NCBI RefSeq assembly: GCF_037200945.1
Contig: NZ_JBBCGP010000001.1
Coordinates: forward strand, 3,670,937 to 3,734,936
Source of the DNA: Methylovirgula sp.
Lineage (GTDB): Bacteria; Pseudomonadota; Alphaproteobacteria; Rhizobiales; Beijerinckiaceae
DNA length: 64,000 nucleotides
Direction of reading: 5' to 3'
Shown: positions 43,139-52,207 of the stretch, one piece after another
Position numbering within the stretch: the first letter of the stretch is position 1
Layout: every line of letters begins with the position of its first letter
Translations under genes and position numbers: made by a program
Notes under the pieces: model-generated
Seen by the model: only the letters and a program-made list of their open reading frames with translations
Databases searched by the model: none
What the model was told of the DNA's origin: nothing

Positions 43139-43825
43139 ATGCTGGTTTGTATCTCTGAAGTATTGAGCAAAAGCGATGTGGCGGACTTCCGCCGCATCAT
43201 GGACAAAGCAGATTGGGAGGACGGCCGCTCGACGGCCGGCTCTCAATCCGCGATGGTCAAGAAAAACGAACAATTGCCACCCGATGGCGAATTGGCGCGC
43301 AAACTTGGCGAACGAATCGTCGCCGCGCTGACAGCCAACCCACTCTTCGTCTCGGCGGCGATCCCGCTCAAGATTTTTCCGCCCCTGTTCAATCGTTATG
43401 GCGAGGGGCAATATTTCGGATCGCATGTCGACAATTCCATTCGCGGCGATCATTTGACGGGCGGCGCGCGAATCCGGACCGATCTTTCAGTGACGCTCTT
43501 TCTGTCAGAACCGGACGAATACGACGGCGGCGATCTCGTCATCGAGGATCATTACGGCACGCAGGAGGTCAAATTGCCGGCCGGCGACCTCGTGCTCTAC
43601 CCCTCGACGAGCCTCCACCTCGTTACCGAAATCACGCGCGGTGTGCGGACGGCATCCTTTTTCTGGCTGCAAAGTATGATACGCGATGCGCAGGCGCGCA
43701 GCCTGATCTTCGATCTCGATAATTCGATTCAGGAACTTGTTGCGCGCCTTGGCCGCAACGATCCGGAGGTGCGGCGGTTGACGAATGTCTATCACAACCT
43801 GATCCGCTATTGGGCCGAGCTATGA
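43139..43825 (+). CDS. PKHD-type Fe(II)/2-oxoglutarate hydroxylase (PiuC-like)
   Basis: The 228-residue protein is of the PiuC/YbiX family that accompanies iron-siderophore receptors. The double-stranded beta-helix iron ligands are visible as H and D in FGSHVDNSI (about residues 97-105) and a later His in STSLHLVTEI, with an Arg for 2-oxoglutarate in GVRTASFFW. The start lies 7 bp after the receptor stop. It overlaps exbB by ATGA. The frame is intact, unlike the receptor. Confidence 0.92.
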   Translation: MLVCISEVLSKSDVADFRRIMDKADWEDGRSTAGSQSAMVKKNEQLPPDGELARKLGERIVAALTANPLFVSAAIPLKIFPPLFNRYGEGQYFGSHVDNSIRGDHLTGGARIRTDLSVTLFLSEPDEYDGGDLVIEDHYGTQEVKLPAGDLVLYPSTSLHLVTEITRGVRTASFFWLQSMIRDAQARSLIFDLDNSIQELVARLGRNDPEVRRLTNVYHNLIRYWAEL

Positions 43826-44733
43826 TTCGCGTGAGGTTTGTTATTTGCATTCCGCTGCTGCTGGTTGCCTTCCCGGCGGCCGCGCAACAGGCTACGCCCG
43901 CGGCGGCACCGGCATCGCTCGCCACGCCGCCGCAAGCGCCGGCCGCTCCCGCAACACCGATGCCGAAGGCGGTCCTGACGCCGCCTGCCCCGCAAACGTC
44001 CGCATCCGACGAAGACGATGCGCCGCGCGCGAACACGCTGCCGCATGAATTATCGCCGTGGTCGATGTTCCTCGCGGCGGACATTGTCGTGAAAGCCGTG
44101 ATGATCGGCCTCGCTCTGGCGTCGCTGGCGACCTGGACCATCTTTTTCGCCAAATCCGCCGAGCTTGGTCGCGCGCGCCGCCGTGTCGCAAATGCGCTGA
44201 AGCGATTGCGCGGCGTCAGTAGTCTTGAGGACGCGCAAGCGGCACTTGCGCAAGATCGCAGTGTTGTCTCTGGCTTGCTCCGCGCCACTTTGCACGAGAT
44301 CGCGCAATCGCATGATTTGCCGGACGACGAGGGTGTCAAAGAACGTGTCGCTTCGTCCTTTACTGATCTGGTCCGCACCGATGCGCGCGCGGCGCGTCAC
44401 GGCACTGGGCTGCTCGCAACCATCGGCGCGACGGCGCCCTTCGTCGGCCTGTTCGGCACGGTCTGGGGCATTATGAACTCTTTCATCGGCATTTCGAAAG
44501 CGCAGACGACCAATCTTGCCGTCGTCGCGCCGGGCATCGCCGAAGCGCTGCTGGCCACCGCAATCGGCCTCGTCACCGCCATTCCCGCCGTCATCATTTA
44601 CAATCACTTCACGCGGTCGACCAAAAGCTATCTCGAACTCGTCGCCCGCGCCTCGGGGCTGCTGACGCGGCTTTTGTCGCGCGATCTTGAGCGACGGCAT
44701 ATGGGCGCGCCGATCAGCCGGGCGGCGGAATAA
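43822..44733 (+). CDS. exbB: TonB-system proton channel subunit ExbB
   Basis: ExbB forms the proton-driven pentamer that powers TonB. The 303-residue protein has a cleavable-type N-terminus, an Ala/Pro-rich linker, and three transmembrane segments of the MotA/TolQ/ExbB family, including ATIGATAPFVGLFGTVWGIM and a TAIGLVTAIPAVIIYNHF helix. The ATG at 43822 overlaps the hydroxylase stop; exbD starts at the exbB stop (TAATG). Confidence 0.94.
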   Translation: MIRVRFVICIPLLLVAFPAAAQQATPAAAPASLATPPQAPAAPATPMPKAVLTPPAPQTSASDEDDAPRANTLPHELSPWSMFLAADIVVKAVMIGLALASLATWTIFFAKSAELGRARRRVANALKRLRGVSSLEDAQAALAQDRSVVSGLLRATLHEIAQSHDLPDDEGVKERVASSFTDLVRTDARAARHGTGLLATIGATAPFVGLFGTVWGIMNSFIGISKAQTTNLAVVAPGIAEALLATAIGLVTAIPAVIIYNHFTRSTKSYLELVARASGLLTRLLSRDLERRHMGAPISRAAE

Positions 44734-45174
44734 TGGGCGTCACCCTCGCCGATTCCGACCTCGACGACGATCTGGAGGAGGCGCACGAGATCAACGTCAC
44801 GCCGTTCATCGACGTGATGCTGGTACTGCTCATTATCTTCATGGGTCGCGGCGCCCTTGTCGACGGTCGACCTGCCGGTCGATCTACCGACATCGACCGC
44901 GGATCCGCTGAAGCGCCCGGATAAACCGACTTATCTCACCATTAAAAGCGATCTGAGCCTGGCGCTCGGCGAAACAGCGGTGAAACGGCAAGACTTGATC
45001 GGCGCGGTCGATACCGCCGTCAATAATTCCAAGGATCATCGCATTTTTTTGCGCGCCGACCGCACCGTGCCTTACGGTGAAATGATGAGTGTGCTCGAAA
45101 TCCTGCGCCGGGGCGGCTACCTCAAGGTTTCGCTCGTCGCACTCGAAGGCGTGCCAGATGCCCAGTCGAAGTGA
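44733..45174 (+). pseudogene. exbD: TonB-system subunit ExbD, single frameshift
   Basis: The first frame encodes the N-terminus and transmembrane helix (HEINVTPFIDVMLVLLIIFM); the second continues from STVDLPVDLP to the stop. Removing one G in the ATGGGTCGCGG stretch near 44843 restores the usual IFMVAAPLSTVDLPVDLP sequence. The gene is otherwise complete and in operon context between exbB and tonB, so a sequencing indel is a strong alternative to a real mutation. Confidence 0.88.
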
Positions 45175-45991
45175 GATACTGCGCAATCCTGGCGAAGATG
45201 AACCCGATGGCCTGCAGGCGGCGACGGCATTGCCGATCTGGCTGATCTCGGCCTGCGCGGCGCTCGCACTTCATGCCGGTTCGATCGCGACGGCAGCCTA
45301 TTACATGAAACCCGCCGAGGTCGAGGACGATCTCGGCGCACCGGCTGTCGAGGTCGGGATCGAATTCGCCGCGCCGCACCTTCAACCCGTCGATCTACCA
45401 CCCGGGCCACCGGCAGACGATGCCGTGGCAACGCCGGCAGTGGTCGCGCAAAAGGCCAACGTCGAGGAAACGCAGCTTCCCACAGACCAGCCGATCGAGA
45501 GCGACGATCCGGACCGCCTCGTGACACCCGATAGTTCGTCGAAGCCCAAGGAGGACGATCCGACGATCAAGGCGGTGGAGGCGATGCCGTCGGAGGAATC
45601 GATTGCCTCCGAGGCCGCGGCGCCGCCCGTTGCCGATGCTGCCAAAGAATCTCAGCAATCGACCGCGCCGGTCGAGGGCACCGGCGAAAGCGAGACACGC
45701 GTCGCGATGACCTGGGAGCGCGAACTCGGCATCCATCTCAACAAGCACAAGCGCTATCCGACGGGCGCCAAGAGCCGGAACGTGCAAGTGACGTTGAGCT
45801 TCACGATCGACCGCCTCGGCCATCTCATGTCAGCGAACGTCGTGACGAGTTCGGGCGATCCCGCTTTCGATCAGGCTGCCGTGGTGATGATGCACAATTC
45901 CGATCCAGTCCCTGCCCCGCCCGCAGTCGTGGCCGATAAGGGCCTGACATTCACGCTGCCGGTTATTTTCAAAGCACACGACAGGAATTAG
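45158..45991 (+). CDS. tonB: TonB family energy-transducing protein
   Basis: The 277-residue protein has a short cytoplasmic start, one transmembrane anchor (about residues 25-48), a long Pro/Glu/Asp-rich periplasmic stretch, and a C-terminal TonB domain with YPTGAKSRNVQVTLSFTIDR and a conserved F-D-QAA helix. The chosen ATG at 45158 overlaps exbD by 17 bp. It should couple ExbBD energy to the receptor at 40581-43131. Confidence 0.9.
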   Translation: MPSRSEILRNPGEDEPDGLQAATALPIWLISACAALALHAGSIATAAYYMKPAEVEDDLGAPAVEVGIEFAAPHLQPVDLPPGPPADDAVATPAVVAQKANVEETQLPTDQPIESDDPDRLVTPDSSSKPKEDDPTIKAVEAMPSEESIASEAAAPPVADAAKESQQSTAPVEGTGESETRVAMTWERELGIHLNKHKRYPTGAKSRNVQVTLSFTIDRLGHLMSANVVTSSGDPAFDQAAVVMMHNSDPVPAPPAVVADKGLTFTLPVIFKAHDRN

Positions 45992-46095
45992 TCGCGAGCG
46001 AGCTTTTTCGGCCGACGAATAGACACACATTCGGGAATTGCCGAGTTAGCGTAAGCGGTGCTTTATTGGCCTCCCTTGGAACTGGGTGGCCTGAC

Positions 46096-46875
46096 ATGAT
46101 TGATTTTCTGACAACCGCGCCGCTTTGGGTCGAAATTTTGCTCGTGGTTATCGTGCCGACCACGCTCGCGATGCTCGGACCCGTATTGATCCGACGTTTC
46201 GTAGAGCTCGAACATCTGGCCATAAATAACGAAGTCGCCGGCTTCAAGTTTGCGACCATTGGCGTGACATACGCCGTCCTTCTCGCCTTTTCGATCGTGG
46301 TCGTCTGGGAGAAGGCCAGCGACGCCGAATCAACGGTCGAAAAAGAGGCCGGCGCCGCGGCGACAATCTATCGCTTGTCCGATGGACTCGGCGCGCCGAA
46401 GAGCACGGCCGTTAGGATCGCTATGACCAAATATCTCACGTCCACGATCAACGATGAATGGCCAGCGATGGAAAAGGGCCACGCCAACAAGCCCACATGG
46501 GAGGCTCTCGGCGGGCTCTACGCCGCGATGCTTACGCCGGAAGCCGTTGATAAAAGCGATGTGTCGATAAAGTCGGAAGTTTTCAATCAGCTCTCAATCA
46601 TAACACAGGCACGCCGGGCCAGGCTCATGGCCGCTGACGGCGTCGTCCCTGATCCGGTTTGGGCGATCGTTTTCATATGCGCGTTTCTGGTTATCGGCTT
46701 CACCTTCTTCTTCGGAACGAAAAATCTGCGCGCCCAGACACTGATGACCGGGCTGCTGGCATTTCTGGTTTTTTCCGAATTGGTCATCGTCATCGCGATC
46801 GAAAGGCCGTTCGCGGGCGGCGTCAAAGAAGCGCCGACGCCGCTCGTTCATGTGCTGAGGGACTTCGCGTCATGA
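46096..46875 (+). CDS. DUF4239 (bestrophin-like) membrane protein
   Basis: The 259-residue protein has two helices near the N-terminus, a long soluble middle with a helical ISAS/YRLSD region, and two C-terminal helices. This is the layout of DUF4239 proteins, sometimes called bestrophin-like. Function is unknown. ATG 46096 follows a GGTGG box. Confidence 0.8.
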   Translation: MIDFLTTAPLWVEILLVVIVPTTLAMLGPVLIRRFVELEHLAINNEVAGFKFATIGVTYAVLLAFSIVVVWEKASDAESTVEKEAGAAATIYRLSDGLGAPKSTAVRIAMTKYLTSTINDEWPAMEKGHANKPTWEALGGLYAAMLTPEAVDKSDVSIKSEVFNQLSIITQARRARLMAADGVVPDPVWAIVFICAFLVIGFTFFFGTKNLRAQTLMTGLLAFLVFSELVIVIAIERPFAGGVKEAPTPLVHVLRDFAS

Positions 46876-46902
46876 CGCAAGCGTGGCGAGAATGATGCAG
46901 TC

Positions 46903-47000
46903 AGGCTGTTAGGCCGCCGCAAGCTCGCATCGAAACAGAATGAGTTCAGAAAGTTGAAACTGGTTCCAAACAAAAGTGAAACCGTTTCGACTAACAGCCT
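46903..47000. repeat. 98-bp segment bounded by a 10-bp inverted repeat
   Basis: AGGCTGTTAG (46903-46912) and CTAACAGCCT (46991-47000) are exact inverted copies. A nested pair, GAAACTGGTT (46956-46965) and AACCGTTTC (46980-46988), can form an inner hairpin. It lies between the DUF4239 gene and tRNA-Asp. It could be a small mobile-element remnant or a structured 3-prime end; no target duplication is evident. Confidence 0.35.
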
Positions 47001-47017
47001 TTAAATCATTGATTTAA

Positions 47018-47094
<77 letters not shown>

Positions 47095-47183
47095 GCGGAT
47101 CGCGCGTATCCGGCGGAGACATGCCGGATAAGGGAGCCGGTCCGGCAAGTCAACCCCGCAAAACCCTGCTACCCCGAGGCCGC

Positions 47184-47909
47184 TCAAAATCGCGAGGAAC
47201 CTAGCCGGTAACGCGCGATTTCGCGGCGGGACAGGATGTGAATATGGTCGGAGGAGATGTGCTCCGCCATGGTGATAAGCGCCGGGCTGACCCCCATCAT
47301 TCCGGTGTAGCGCGAGAGCACCGTACGCATTGCGCCATTGTCGTAGAGCCGATAGCGCTCCGTGTCGCCACGCGCATCGACGCCATCGACATAGGCGAAC
47401 ATGCGATGAATGCCGACGAAGCTTTCCGGCGGAATGACGCGTTTCCGAGCCCCGATCAAAGCATAGACGCAGGCGGAGAGGCAGCGCGCGCCAACGAAGG
47501 AGTTGAGACCGTGCGAGCCATCAGGATCGGCGCGAGCGACGATGACCGCGGCGCCGATTCGCCGGAAGGCGCGGCCAAGTTCCATGGAGGCAGCGACCTT
47601 GCCACCCGGCGAATCGAGAAAGACGACGGCGTGGAGATTTCCCTGGCCGACGTTTTCCTGCACGAATTCAAGAAATTGGGCCGGGGTTTGATCGCCGATC
47701 TCGCCTTCGGCCTCGATCACAGCGGGGCAGCGTCGGCCGCATTGCGCAGGATTGCCAACCGAAATGAGAGAAAACGTCATGTCGTCGGCGTGCGCGGCTG
47801 CGAACGGCATCACCAATCCAAGAAGAGCGAGAACGCCGGCGCAAAGCCCGCAAAACGCTTTCACAGCTCTGGAATCAACGAAGAAGCTTTTGCCGGCACG
47901 TTCCGTCAT
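47184..47909 (-). CDS. Exported ClpP/crotonase-fold protein, probable serine protease-like
   Basis: The 241-residue protein has a signal peptide or anchor near residues 18-41 and a ClpP-like fold. The oxyanion-loop region is FLDSPGGKVAAS, the likely nucleophile is S145 in ARCLSACVYA, and H168 in VGIHRM completes a Ser-His pair. Similar periplasmic ClpP-like proteins (COG3904) are common in Rhizobiales with unknown substrates. The ATG at 47909 is used; an upstream extension reads through tRNA-Val and is spurious. It lies between two tRNA genes. Confidence 0.8.
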   Translation of the reverse strand: MTERAGKSFFVDSRAVKAFCGLCAGVLALLGLVMPFAAAHADDMTFSLISVGNPAQCGRRCPAVIEAEGEIGDQTPAQFLEFVQENVGQGNLHAVVFLDSPGGKVAASMELGRAFRRIGAAVIVARADPDGSHGLNSFVGARCLSACVYALIGARKRVIPPESFVGIHRMFAYVDGVDARGDTERYRLYDNGAMRTVLSRYTGMMGVSPALITMAEHISSDHIHILSRREIARYRLGSSRF

Positions 47910-48054
47910 GATCCGCCCTCGCGTCCTTGTCCGATCCGGACGACGCTGCCTGAGCCTCACAGGATAATGTTTCGCGCGGCCAACGCAATCGACGGATGCA
48001 CGCAGAATTAATGGAAAATAGCCGGGCGCGCTGGTCCGATCGCGGTCCGAAAAC

Positions 48055-48130
48055 TGGTGGGCGGTGACGGGCTCGAACCGCCGACATTCTGCGTGTAAAG
48101 CAGACGCTCTACCAACTGAGCTAACCGCCC
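48055..48130 (-). tRNA. tRNA-Val (TAC)
   Basis: The 76-nt minus-strand cloverleaf has acceptor GGGCGGT with ACCGCCC, anticodon loop TTTACAC (anticodon TAC), T-loop GGTTCGAGCC and an encoded CCA. Confidence 0.96.
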
Positions 48131-48153
48131 CATCAGGCGCGCCCATCTAACAT

Positions 48154-48184
48154 AAAAAACCGGGCCCGGAAATTCCGGACCCGG
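48154..48184 (-). terminator. Rho-independent terminator of lon
   Basis: On the minus strand CCGGGTCCGG and CCGGGCCCGG pair over 10 bp (one G-U) around a short A/T loop, then six T. It lies 23 bp after the lon stop and before tRNA-Val. Confidence 0.9.
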
Positions 48185-48207
48185 CTGTATTTAAGATATT
48201 GCCGCGC

Positions 48208-50631
48208 TTAGTGGGCGATGAGACCGGAAGCCTCGTCATCGGCCGCAACCGACCCTTTGATCGGCTTCACATCCTCTTCCCACACGATCGGCACCGGTTG
48301 ACGCAGGAGAGCGTGCCTTAGCACCTCGTCCATACGCGAGACCGGGACGATCTCGAGATTGTTCTTCACCGCGTCCGGAATCTCCGCCAAATCCTTGGCG
48401 TTCTCCTCCGGGATGAGAACCTTCTTCATGCCACCGCGCAACGCCGCCAGCAGCTTCTCCTTCAAGCCGCCGATCGGAAGCACGCGGCCGCGCAGCGTGA
48501 TTTCGCCCGTCATCGCCACGTCACGGCGCACCGGAATGCCGGTCAGCGTCGAGACGATGGCTGTTGCCATCGCCACGCCCGCCGAAGGGCCGTCCTTGGG
48601 CGTCGCGCCTTCCGGCACGTGGACGTGGATGTCACGCCGGTCGAAGAGCGGCGGCTCGATGCCGAAATCGACGGCGCGGGACCGCACATACGAAGCGGCC
48701 GCGGAGATCGATTCCTTCATCACCTCTTTCAGGTTGCCGGTGACGGTCATGCGACCCTTGCCCGGCATCATGACGCCTTCGATCGTCAACAGCTCGCCAC
48801 CGACTTCCGTCCAGGCGAGACCGGTGACCACTCCGACTTGATCCTCAGCCTCCACCTCGCCATGCCGATAGCGCGGCACGCCAAGGAAGTCGTTGATGTT
48901 CTCCCCGGTCACCTTCACCGCCAATGTCTTGCCGGTAACGATCTGCTTCACCGCCTTGCGCGCGATATTGGAGATTTCGCGCTCAAGGTTGCGAACGCCC
49001 GCCTCCCGCGTGTAACTGCGGATCATCGACACGAGCGCGCTCTGTTCGATCTCGCACTCGACCGGCGCCAGACCGTGCTTTTTCAGCGCGGCCGGTATCA
49101 GGTGACGCTTCGCGATCTCGGCCTTCTCATCCTCGGTGTAACCGGCGATGCGGATGATCTCCATACGGTCCATCAAAGGCGGCGGAATATTGAGCGTATT
49201 CGCCGTCGTCACGAACATCACGTCAGAGAGGTCATAATCGACCTCAAGGTAATGATCGTTGAACGACGAATTCTGCTCAGGATCCAGCACCTCAAGCAAC
49301 GCCGAAGACGGATCGCCGCGGAAGTCCATGCCCATCTTGTCGATCTCGTCGAGCAGGAAGAGCGGATTGGACGTCTTGGCCTTGCGCATCGACTGGATGA
49401 TCTTGCCAGGCATCGAGCCGATATAGGTACGCCGATGGCCGCGGATTTCCGCTTCGTCGCGCACGCCGCCGAGCGACATGCGCACGAACTCGCGCCCTGT
49501 CGCCTTGGCGATCGACTTGCCGAGCGAGGTCTTGCCGACGCCCGGCGGACCGACGAGGCACAGGATCGGGCCCGTGAGCTTGTTCGCGCGGCTCTGCACG
49601 GCGAGATACTCGACGATGCGCTCCTTGACCTTCTCCAGGCCGAAGTGCTCGCTGTCGAGGATTTCCTCGGCGATGGTCAGATCCTTCTTCACCTTGCTGC
49701 GCTTGTTCCACGGGATGGACAAGAGCCAGTCGAGGTAATTGCGAACGACCGTAGCCTCGGCCGACATCGGCGACATCTGCCGCAGCTTCTTCAACTCGGC
49801 TGTGGCTTTGTCGCGCGCCTCTTTCGACAGACGAGTCGCCTTGATGCGTTCCTCGATCTCGGAGAGGTCGTCCTTGCCGTCCTCGTCGCCGAGTTCCTTC
49901 TGGATCGCCTTCATCTGTTCGTTGAGGTAATACTCGCGCTGCGTCTTCTCCATCTGGCGCTTGACGCGCGTGCGGATGCGCTTCTCAACCTGCAGTATGG
50001 AGATTTCGCTTTCCATCAAGCCGAGGCACTTCTCGAGCCGCTTGGCGACAGAACTTGTCTCCAGCACGGCCTGCTTGTCGAGAATCTTGACGGCAAGATG
50101 CGAAGCGACCGTATCGGCGAGCTTGGAGAAGTCGTCGATCTGATTCACCGCCGCGATCACCTCGGGCGAGACCTTTTTGTTCAACTTCACATAAGACTCG
50201 AACTCGGCCATCACCGAACGCGCCAGAGCTTCGACTTCCACCTTGTCGGCGGCGTCCTCGACCAGCACTTCGGCTTCCGCCTCGTAATAATCGGCGGTGC
50301 GGGTATAACCATGGACACGGGCGCGCACCTGCCCTTCGACGAGCACTTTCACAGTGCCGTCAGGCAGCTTCAGAAGCTGTAGAACAGAGGCCAGCGTTCC
50401 CGTCTTGAAGATCGCATCGGGATTGGGATCGTCGTCGGAAGCATTGATCTGCGTCGCGAGAAGGATAAGGTTGTCAGCCTTCATCACCTCTTCCAGCGCG
50501 CGAATGGACTTTTCGCGGCCGACGAAGAGCGGCACGATCATATGCGGGAAAACGACGATATCGCGTAACGGCAGAACCGGATAAGTCTCGATTTTTCCCG
50601 GTGGCACGCTTTCGCGCTTTTTGTTTGTCAT
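48208..50631 (-). CDS. lon: ATP-dependent protease Lon
   Basis: Lon degrades damaged and short-lived regulatory proteins in the cytoplasm. The 807-residue protein has the N-terminal substrate domain, Walker A GPPGVGKT at 361-368, and the C-terminal protease domain with nucleophile S683 (PKDGPSAG) and K724 (GGLKEK). Length is standard. A sigma32-like promoter lies upstream and a strong terminator downstream, so it can be a separate heat-shock transcript from clpX. Confidence 0.98.
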   Translation of the reverse strand: MTNKKRESVPPGKIETYPVLPLRDIVVFPHMIVPLFVGREKSIRALEEVMKADNLILLATQINASDDDPNPDAIFKTGTLASVLQLLKLPDGTVKVLVEGQVRARVHGYTRTADYYEAEAEVLVEDAADKVEVEALARSVMAEFESYVKLNKKVSPEVIAAVNQIDDFSKLADTVASHLAVKILDKQAVLETSSVAKRLEKCLGLMESEISILQVEKRIRTRVKRQMEKTQREYYLNEQMKAIQKELGDEDGKDDLSEIEERIKATRLSKEARDKATAELKKLRQMSPMSAEATVVRNYLDWLLSIPWNKRSKVKKDLTIAEEILDSEHFGLEKVKERIVEYLAVQSRANKLTGPILCLVGPPGVGKTSLGKSIAKATGREFVRMSLGGVRDEAEIRGHRRTYIGSMPGKIIQSMRKAKTSNPLFLLDEIDKMGMDFRGDPSSALLEVLDPEQNSSFNDHYLEVDYDLSDVMFVTTANTLNIPPPLMDRMEIIRIAGYTEDEKAEIAKRHLIPAALKKHGLAPVECEIEQSALVSMIRSYTREAGVRNLEREISNIARKAVKQIVTGKTLAVKVTGENINDFLGVPRYRHGEVEAEDQVGVVTGLAWTEVGGELLTIEGVMMPGKGRMTVTGNLKEVMKESISAAASYVRSRAVDFGIEPPLFDRRDIHVHVPEGATPKDGPSAGVAMATAIVSTLTGIPVRRDVAMTGEITLRGRVLPIGGLKEKLLAALRGGMKKVLIPEENAKDLAEIPDAVKNNLEIVPVSRMDEVLRHALLRQPVPIVWEEDVKPIKGSVAADDEASGLIAH

Positions 50632-50787
50632 CGCTTTATCCTATCCGAGCTTTCGCTCAAAAGTCAGAATCCGAGACGTATCCTGAGCCCGACTTGATTT
50701 TGCGCTCATTACGACACGCGAACAAGTCGGCTCCGCAGTTCTACACTCCGCAATTCTGGAGGCCCCCAAGGGGCTTTCGTAAAAACA

Positions 50788-50816
50788 AGATGGCGAGGGA
50801 GTAGCCAGCTTTCAAG
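50788..50816 (-). promoter_or_regulatory. Sigma32-type heat-shock promoter of lon
   Basis: The minus strand reads CTTGAA (50816-50811), a 17-bp spacer, and CCATCT (50793-50788), close to the alphaproteobacterial sigma32 consensus CTTGAA-N17-CCATNT. It lies about 150 bp before the lon start, and lon is a heat-shock gene in many bacteria. Confidence 0.65.
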
Positions 50817-50895
50817 CGTCGCCACTCCAACGCCGCTGCCTGCTATGCAGCTCTCTCAAACGAACCCGACTAAAAGGAAAAAGGGGAGACAGAAT

Positions 50896-50922
50896 CGAGG
50901 ACGACATAGGGCGTCGTCCTCG
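50896..50922 (-). terminator. Hairpin downstream of clpX
   Basis: CGAGGACGAC and GTCGTCCTCG form a perfect 10-bp stem with a 7-base loop, 20 bp after the clpX stop. The following minus-strand bases are pyrimidine-rich (ATTCTGTCTCCCC, then TTTTTCC) rather than a clean T-run, so termination strength is uncertain. Confidence 0.6.
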
Positions 50923-50941
50923 CTGCAAACTCAACCAAGAC

Positions 50942-52207
50942 TTAAGCGCTGGTGGCGCTCTTCTCGTTCCGCTCGGCGTGGATATAGAGCGGCCGCGATT
51001 TGCCTTCGACCACATCCGGTCCGATGACGACCTGCTCGACGCTGTCGAGACCGGGCAGCTCGAACATGGTGTCGAGCAAGATCGCTTCCATGATAGAACG
51101 CAGGCCGCGCGCGCCGGTCCGGCGATCGATCGCCTTCTTGGCAACGACGTTCAGCGCCTCGTCCTGGAAAGTCAGCTCCGTATTCTCCATTTCGAACAGA
51201 CGCTGATATTGCTTGACCAGCGCGTTCTTCGGCTCGACCAGAATCCGCTTCAGCGCCTCCTCGTCCAGGTCTTCGAGCGTCGCCAGAACCGGCAGACGAC
51301 CGACGAATTCCGGAATGAGACCGAACTTCAGCAAATCCTCCGGCTCGACCCTGCGTAGGATGTCGCCGGTGCGGCGCTCATCCGGCGATACGACGGTGGC
51401 ACCGAAACCAATTGAGGTCTGCGTGCCACGGGAGGCGATGATCTTTTCGAGACCGGCGAAGGCGCCACCGCAGATGAACAGGATGTTGGTCGTATCGACC
51501 TGCAAGAATTCCTGCTGCGGGTGCTTGCGGCCGCCCTGCGGCGGCACGGACGCAACCGTGCCTTCCATGATCTTGAGCAAGGCCTGCTGCACGCCCTCGC
51601 CCGAGACGTCACGGGTGATGGAGGGATTGTCGGACTTGCGCGAAATCTTGTCGATCTCGTCGATATAGACGATGCCGCGCTGCGCCCGCTCGACGTTGTA
51701 GTCGGACGCCTGGAGCAGCTTCAGGATAATGTTTTCGACGTCCTCGCCGACATAGCCGGCTTCCGTCAGCGTCGTTGCGTCAGCCATCGTGAACGGCACA
51801 TCGAGAATGCGCGCCAGCGTTTGCGCCAGCAACGTTTTGCCGGAACCCGTCGGGCCGATCAGCAGGATGTTGGACTTCGCCAGCTCGACGTCGTTGTGCT
51901 TCGTCGCGTGGTTGAGGCGCTTGTAATGGTTGTGGACGGCGACCGAGAGGACACGCTTCGCCTGCGCCTGGCCAATGACGTAATCGTCGAGGACCTTGCA
52001 GATTTCCTTGGGTGTCGGGATGCCGTCACGGCTCTTCACCAGCGCGGATTTGTTTTCCTCGCGGATGATGTCCATGCAGAGTTCAACGCATTCATCGCAA
52101 ATGAATACCGTCGGACCCGCGATCAGCTTGCGGACTTCGTGCTGGCTCTTGCCGCAAAATGAGCAGTAGAGCGTGTTCTTCGAGTCGCTGCCGCCGACCT
52201 TCGTCAT
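50942..52207 (-). CDS. clpX: ClpX unfoldase subunit
   Basis: ClpX is the AAA+ unfoldase that feeds proteins to ClpP. The 421-residue protein has the N-terminal zinc site C15, C18, C37 and C40, Walker A GPTGSGKT at 118-125, and the usual DEIDKI Walker B. AAGGAG lies upstream of the ATG. Gene order tig-clpP-clpX-lon is the classic one. Confidence 0.98.
   Translation of the reverse strand: MTKVGGSDSKNTLYCSFCGKSQHEVRKLIAGPTVFICDECVELCMDIIREENKSALVKSRDGIPTPKEICKVLDDYVIGQAQAKRVLSVAVHNHYKRLNHATKHNDVELAKSNILLIGPTGSGKTLLAQTLARILDVPFTMADATTLTEAGYVGEDVENIILKLLQASDYNVERAQRGIVYIDEIDKISRKSDNPSITRDVSGEGVQQALLKIMEGTVASVPPQGGRKHPQQEFLQVDTTNILFICGGAFAGLEKIIASRGTQTSIGFGATVVSPDERRTGDILRRVEPEDLLKFGLIPEFVGRLPVLATLEDLDEEALKRILVEPKNALVKQYQRLFEMENTELTFQDEALNVVAKKAIDRRTGARGLRSIMEAILLDTMFELPGLDSVEQVVIGPDVVEGKSRPLYIHAERNEKSATSA

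Larger units (their letters stand above)
50632..50941. other. clpX-lon intergenic region
   Basis: The 310-bp gap carries the clpX terminator-like hairpin and the sigma32-like lon promoter, listed separately. A small GGCCCC/GGGGC hairpin lies at about 50760-50774. No protein gene is supported. Confidence 0.6.

Noticed and set aside
48619..50382. Long plus-strand open frame opposite lon
   Set aside because: It is the antisense of lon, which has strong codon use and full family motifs; the antisense product is rich in Arg, His and Leu as expected for a shadow frame and has no binding site.
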